Below are positions 6,037-6,467 of a stretch of DNA of 6,467 nt, one piece after another. The notes under the pieces were generated by a model. The model saw nothing but the letters and a program-made list of their open reading frames with translations, was not told the DNA's origin and ran no database searches. The DNA comes from Chlamydiota bacterium. GTDB taxonomy: Bacteria; Chlamydiota; Chlamydiia; Chlamydiales; Rhabdochlamydiaceae. The position numbers and the translations under genes were made by a program. Within the stretch, counting starts at the first letter, position 1, and each line of letters begins with the position of its first letter. The stretch lies in contig JAAKFB010000103.1 of the NCBI GenBank assembly GCA_011065235.1, positions 1-6,467 of the forward strand, given 5' to 3'.

Positions 6037-6467
6037 ATGCGAATTAGAGAAGATAAGTTTGCTGCACCCGAAGAGGTAGTTGGTGGGGCACCTGCCGTAC
6101 CCCCTACACCCACTGCACCCGTTGCACCTAAGGCAGCAGCGGAAGAAGTTCCCCCTGAAATAGAGGGACTAACACCAGTACAGGTACTCGAAAAGGCAAA
6201 GGCGGAGAATGCGAGAATCGTTGCAGAGTTGACGGGGACCTTCACGCAAACCGGCGGGACAAATACAGTCGGTTCAGATCTCAACCTAGCTAATCAATCC
6301 GGTTCGGCGGGAACGTATAGACTTTCCGGCGGTGCCCTGAACGTAACCGGAAACATCACCTCCGGCTCTGGCACCAGCAAGCTGATGATTGACGGCGGTA
6401 GCCTGACGGTCGGGGGCGGCTCTATTAACGTTAAGGCTTTTGACGCCGGCTACGTCGACGGCACGAA
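6037..6467 (+). CDS. Gly/Ser/Thr-rich beta-repeat protein, autotransporter/PEP-CTERM passenger-like (3' partial)
   Basis: Open to the right edge; 143 codons visible. Residues 1-65 are charged, then Pro/Ala-rich (VPPTPTAPVAP, 21-31), then a predicted helix (about 46-65). No signal peptide is present, which is odd for a surface protein. From residue 68 the sequence becomes repetitive with the pattern TQTGGTNTVGSDLNLANQ, GTYRLSGGALNVTGNI, KLMIDGGSLTVGGGSINV, the kind of G-G-x-L-x-V strand repeat found in parallel beta-helix passengers of autotransporters and PEP-CTERM proteins of Planctomycetes, Verrucomicrobia and others. An adhesin or surface-layer role is plausible, but a phage fibre or an intracellular repeat protein cannot be excluded. 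GC is about 58% at 6301-6360, well above the AT-rich left part, which suggests foreign origin. It has its own AGGAGG site and follows the broken MFS gene by 22 nt. Confidence 0.75.
   Translation, partial: MRIREDKFAAPEEVVGGAPAVPPTPTAPVAPKAAAEEVPPEIEGLTPVQVLEKAKAENARIVAELTGTFTQTGGTNTVGSDLNLANQSGSAGTYRLSGGALNVTGNITSGSGTSKLMIDGGSLTVGGGSINVKAFDAGYVDGT

Noticed and set aside
5892..6284. 130-codon minus-strand frame across the MFS/repeat-protein junction
   Set aside because: Antisense to two supported genes. Its Ala/Gly/Ser-rich part is the complement of the Pro/Ala and Gly-rich coding sequence, and no ribosome site is seen.

Overview
The window looks like a piece of a host-associated bacterium, most likely an environmental chlamydia (Parachlamydiales-like). 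The grounds are a large AT-rich gene for a eukaryote-like U-box / helical-repeat / leucine-rich-repeat protein, a type of ubiquitin-pathway protein known to be expanded in amoeba-infecting Chlamydiae, together with compact neighbours of moderate GC. This taxonomic call is an inference from gene content; there is no marker gene in the window. Legionella-like or metagenomic origins are not excluded.

Layout. (1) Positions 1-2675, minus strand: one uninterrupted reading frame of 891 visible codons that runs off the left edge. It encodes a predicted U-box E3 ubiquitin ligase with an N-terminal ~110-residue domain, a U-box, a long TPR-like helical region, a short coiled coil and at least four 28-residue leucine-rich repeats. 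(2) Positions 2676-2931: a non-coding stretch with a possible promoter for the U-box gene, a nested inverted repeat (2754-2819), and most of a striking ~103-nt imperfect hairpin (2847-2949) that extends into the last codons of the next gene. (3) Positions 2932-4733, minus strand: a tight three-gene operon read as DUF502 membrane protein, then GNAT acetyltransferase (4-nt ATGA overlap), then two-pore-type/Ion_trans_2 potassium-channel-like protein (12-nt gap). (4) Positions 4789-6014, plus strand: a 61-residue histone-fold protein of the bacterial histone type, overlapping by ATGA a major facilitator superfamily (MFS) transporter that stops after about ten membrane helices. (5) Positions 6037-6467, plus strand: the start of a GC-richer, Gly/Ser/Thr-rich beta-repeat protein resembling autotransporter or PEP-CTERM-type passenger repeats, running off the right edge.

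How the parts fit. The DUF502 operon and the histone/MFS operon diverge from a 55-nt gap, so their promoters must overlap or lie in the flanking coding sequence. The histone carries the conserved R-K-T ... D signature of histone loop 2 and has a perfect AGGAGG ribosome site, so it is likely well expressed. The MFS gene appears broken at a sharp boundary near 6003-6010, where composition and gene type change. This is either a real rearrangement that brought in the repeat protein gene or an assembly join. The U-box protein would act in a eukaryotic host cell if secreted. The most noteworthy items are the bacterial histone coupled to a transporter, the U-box effector candidate, the long hairpin at the channel gene's end, and the MFS/repeat-protein junction.
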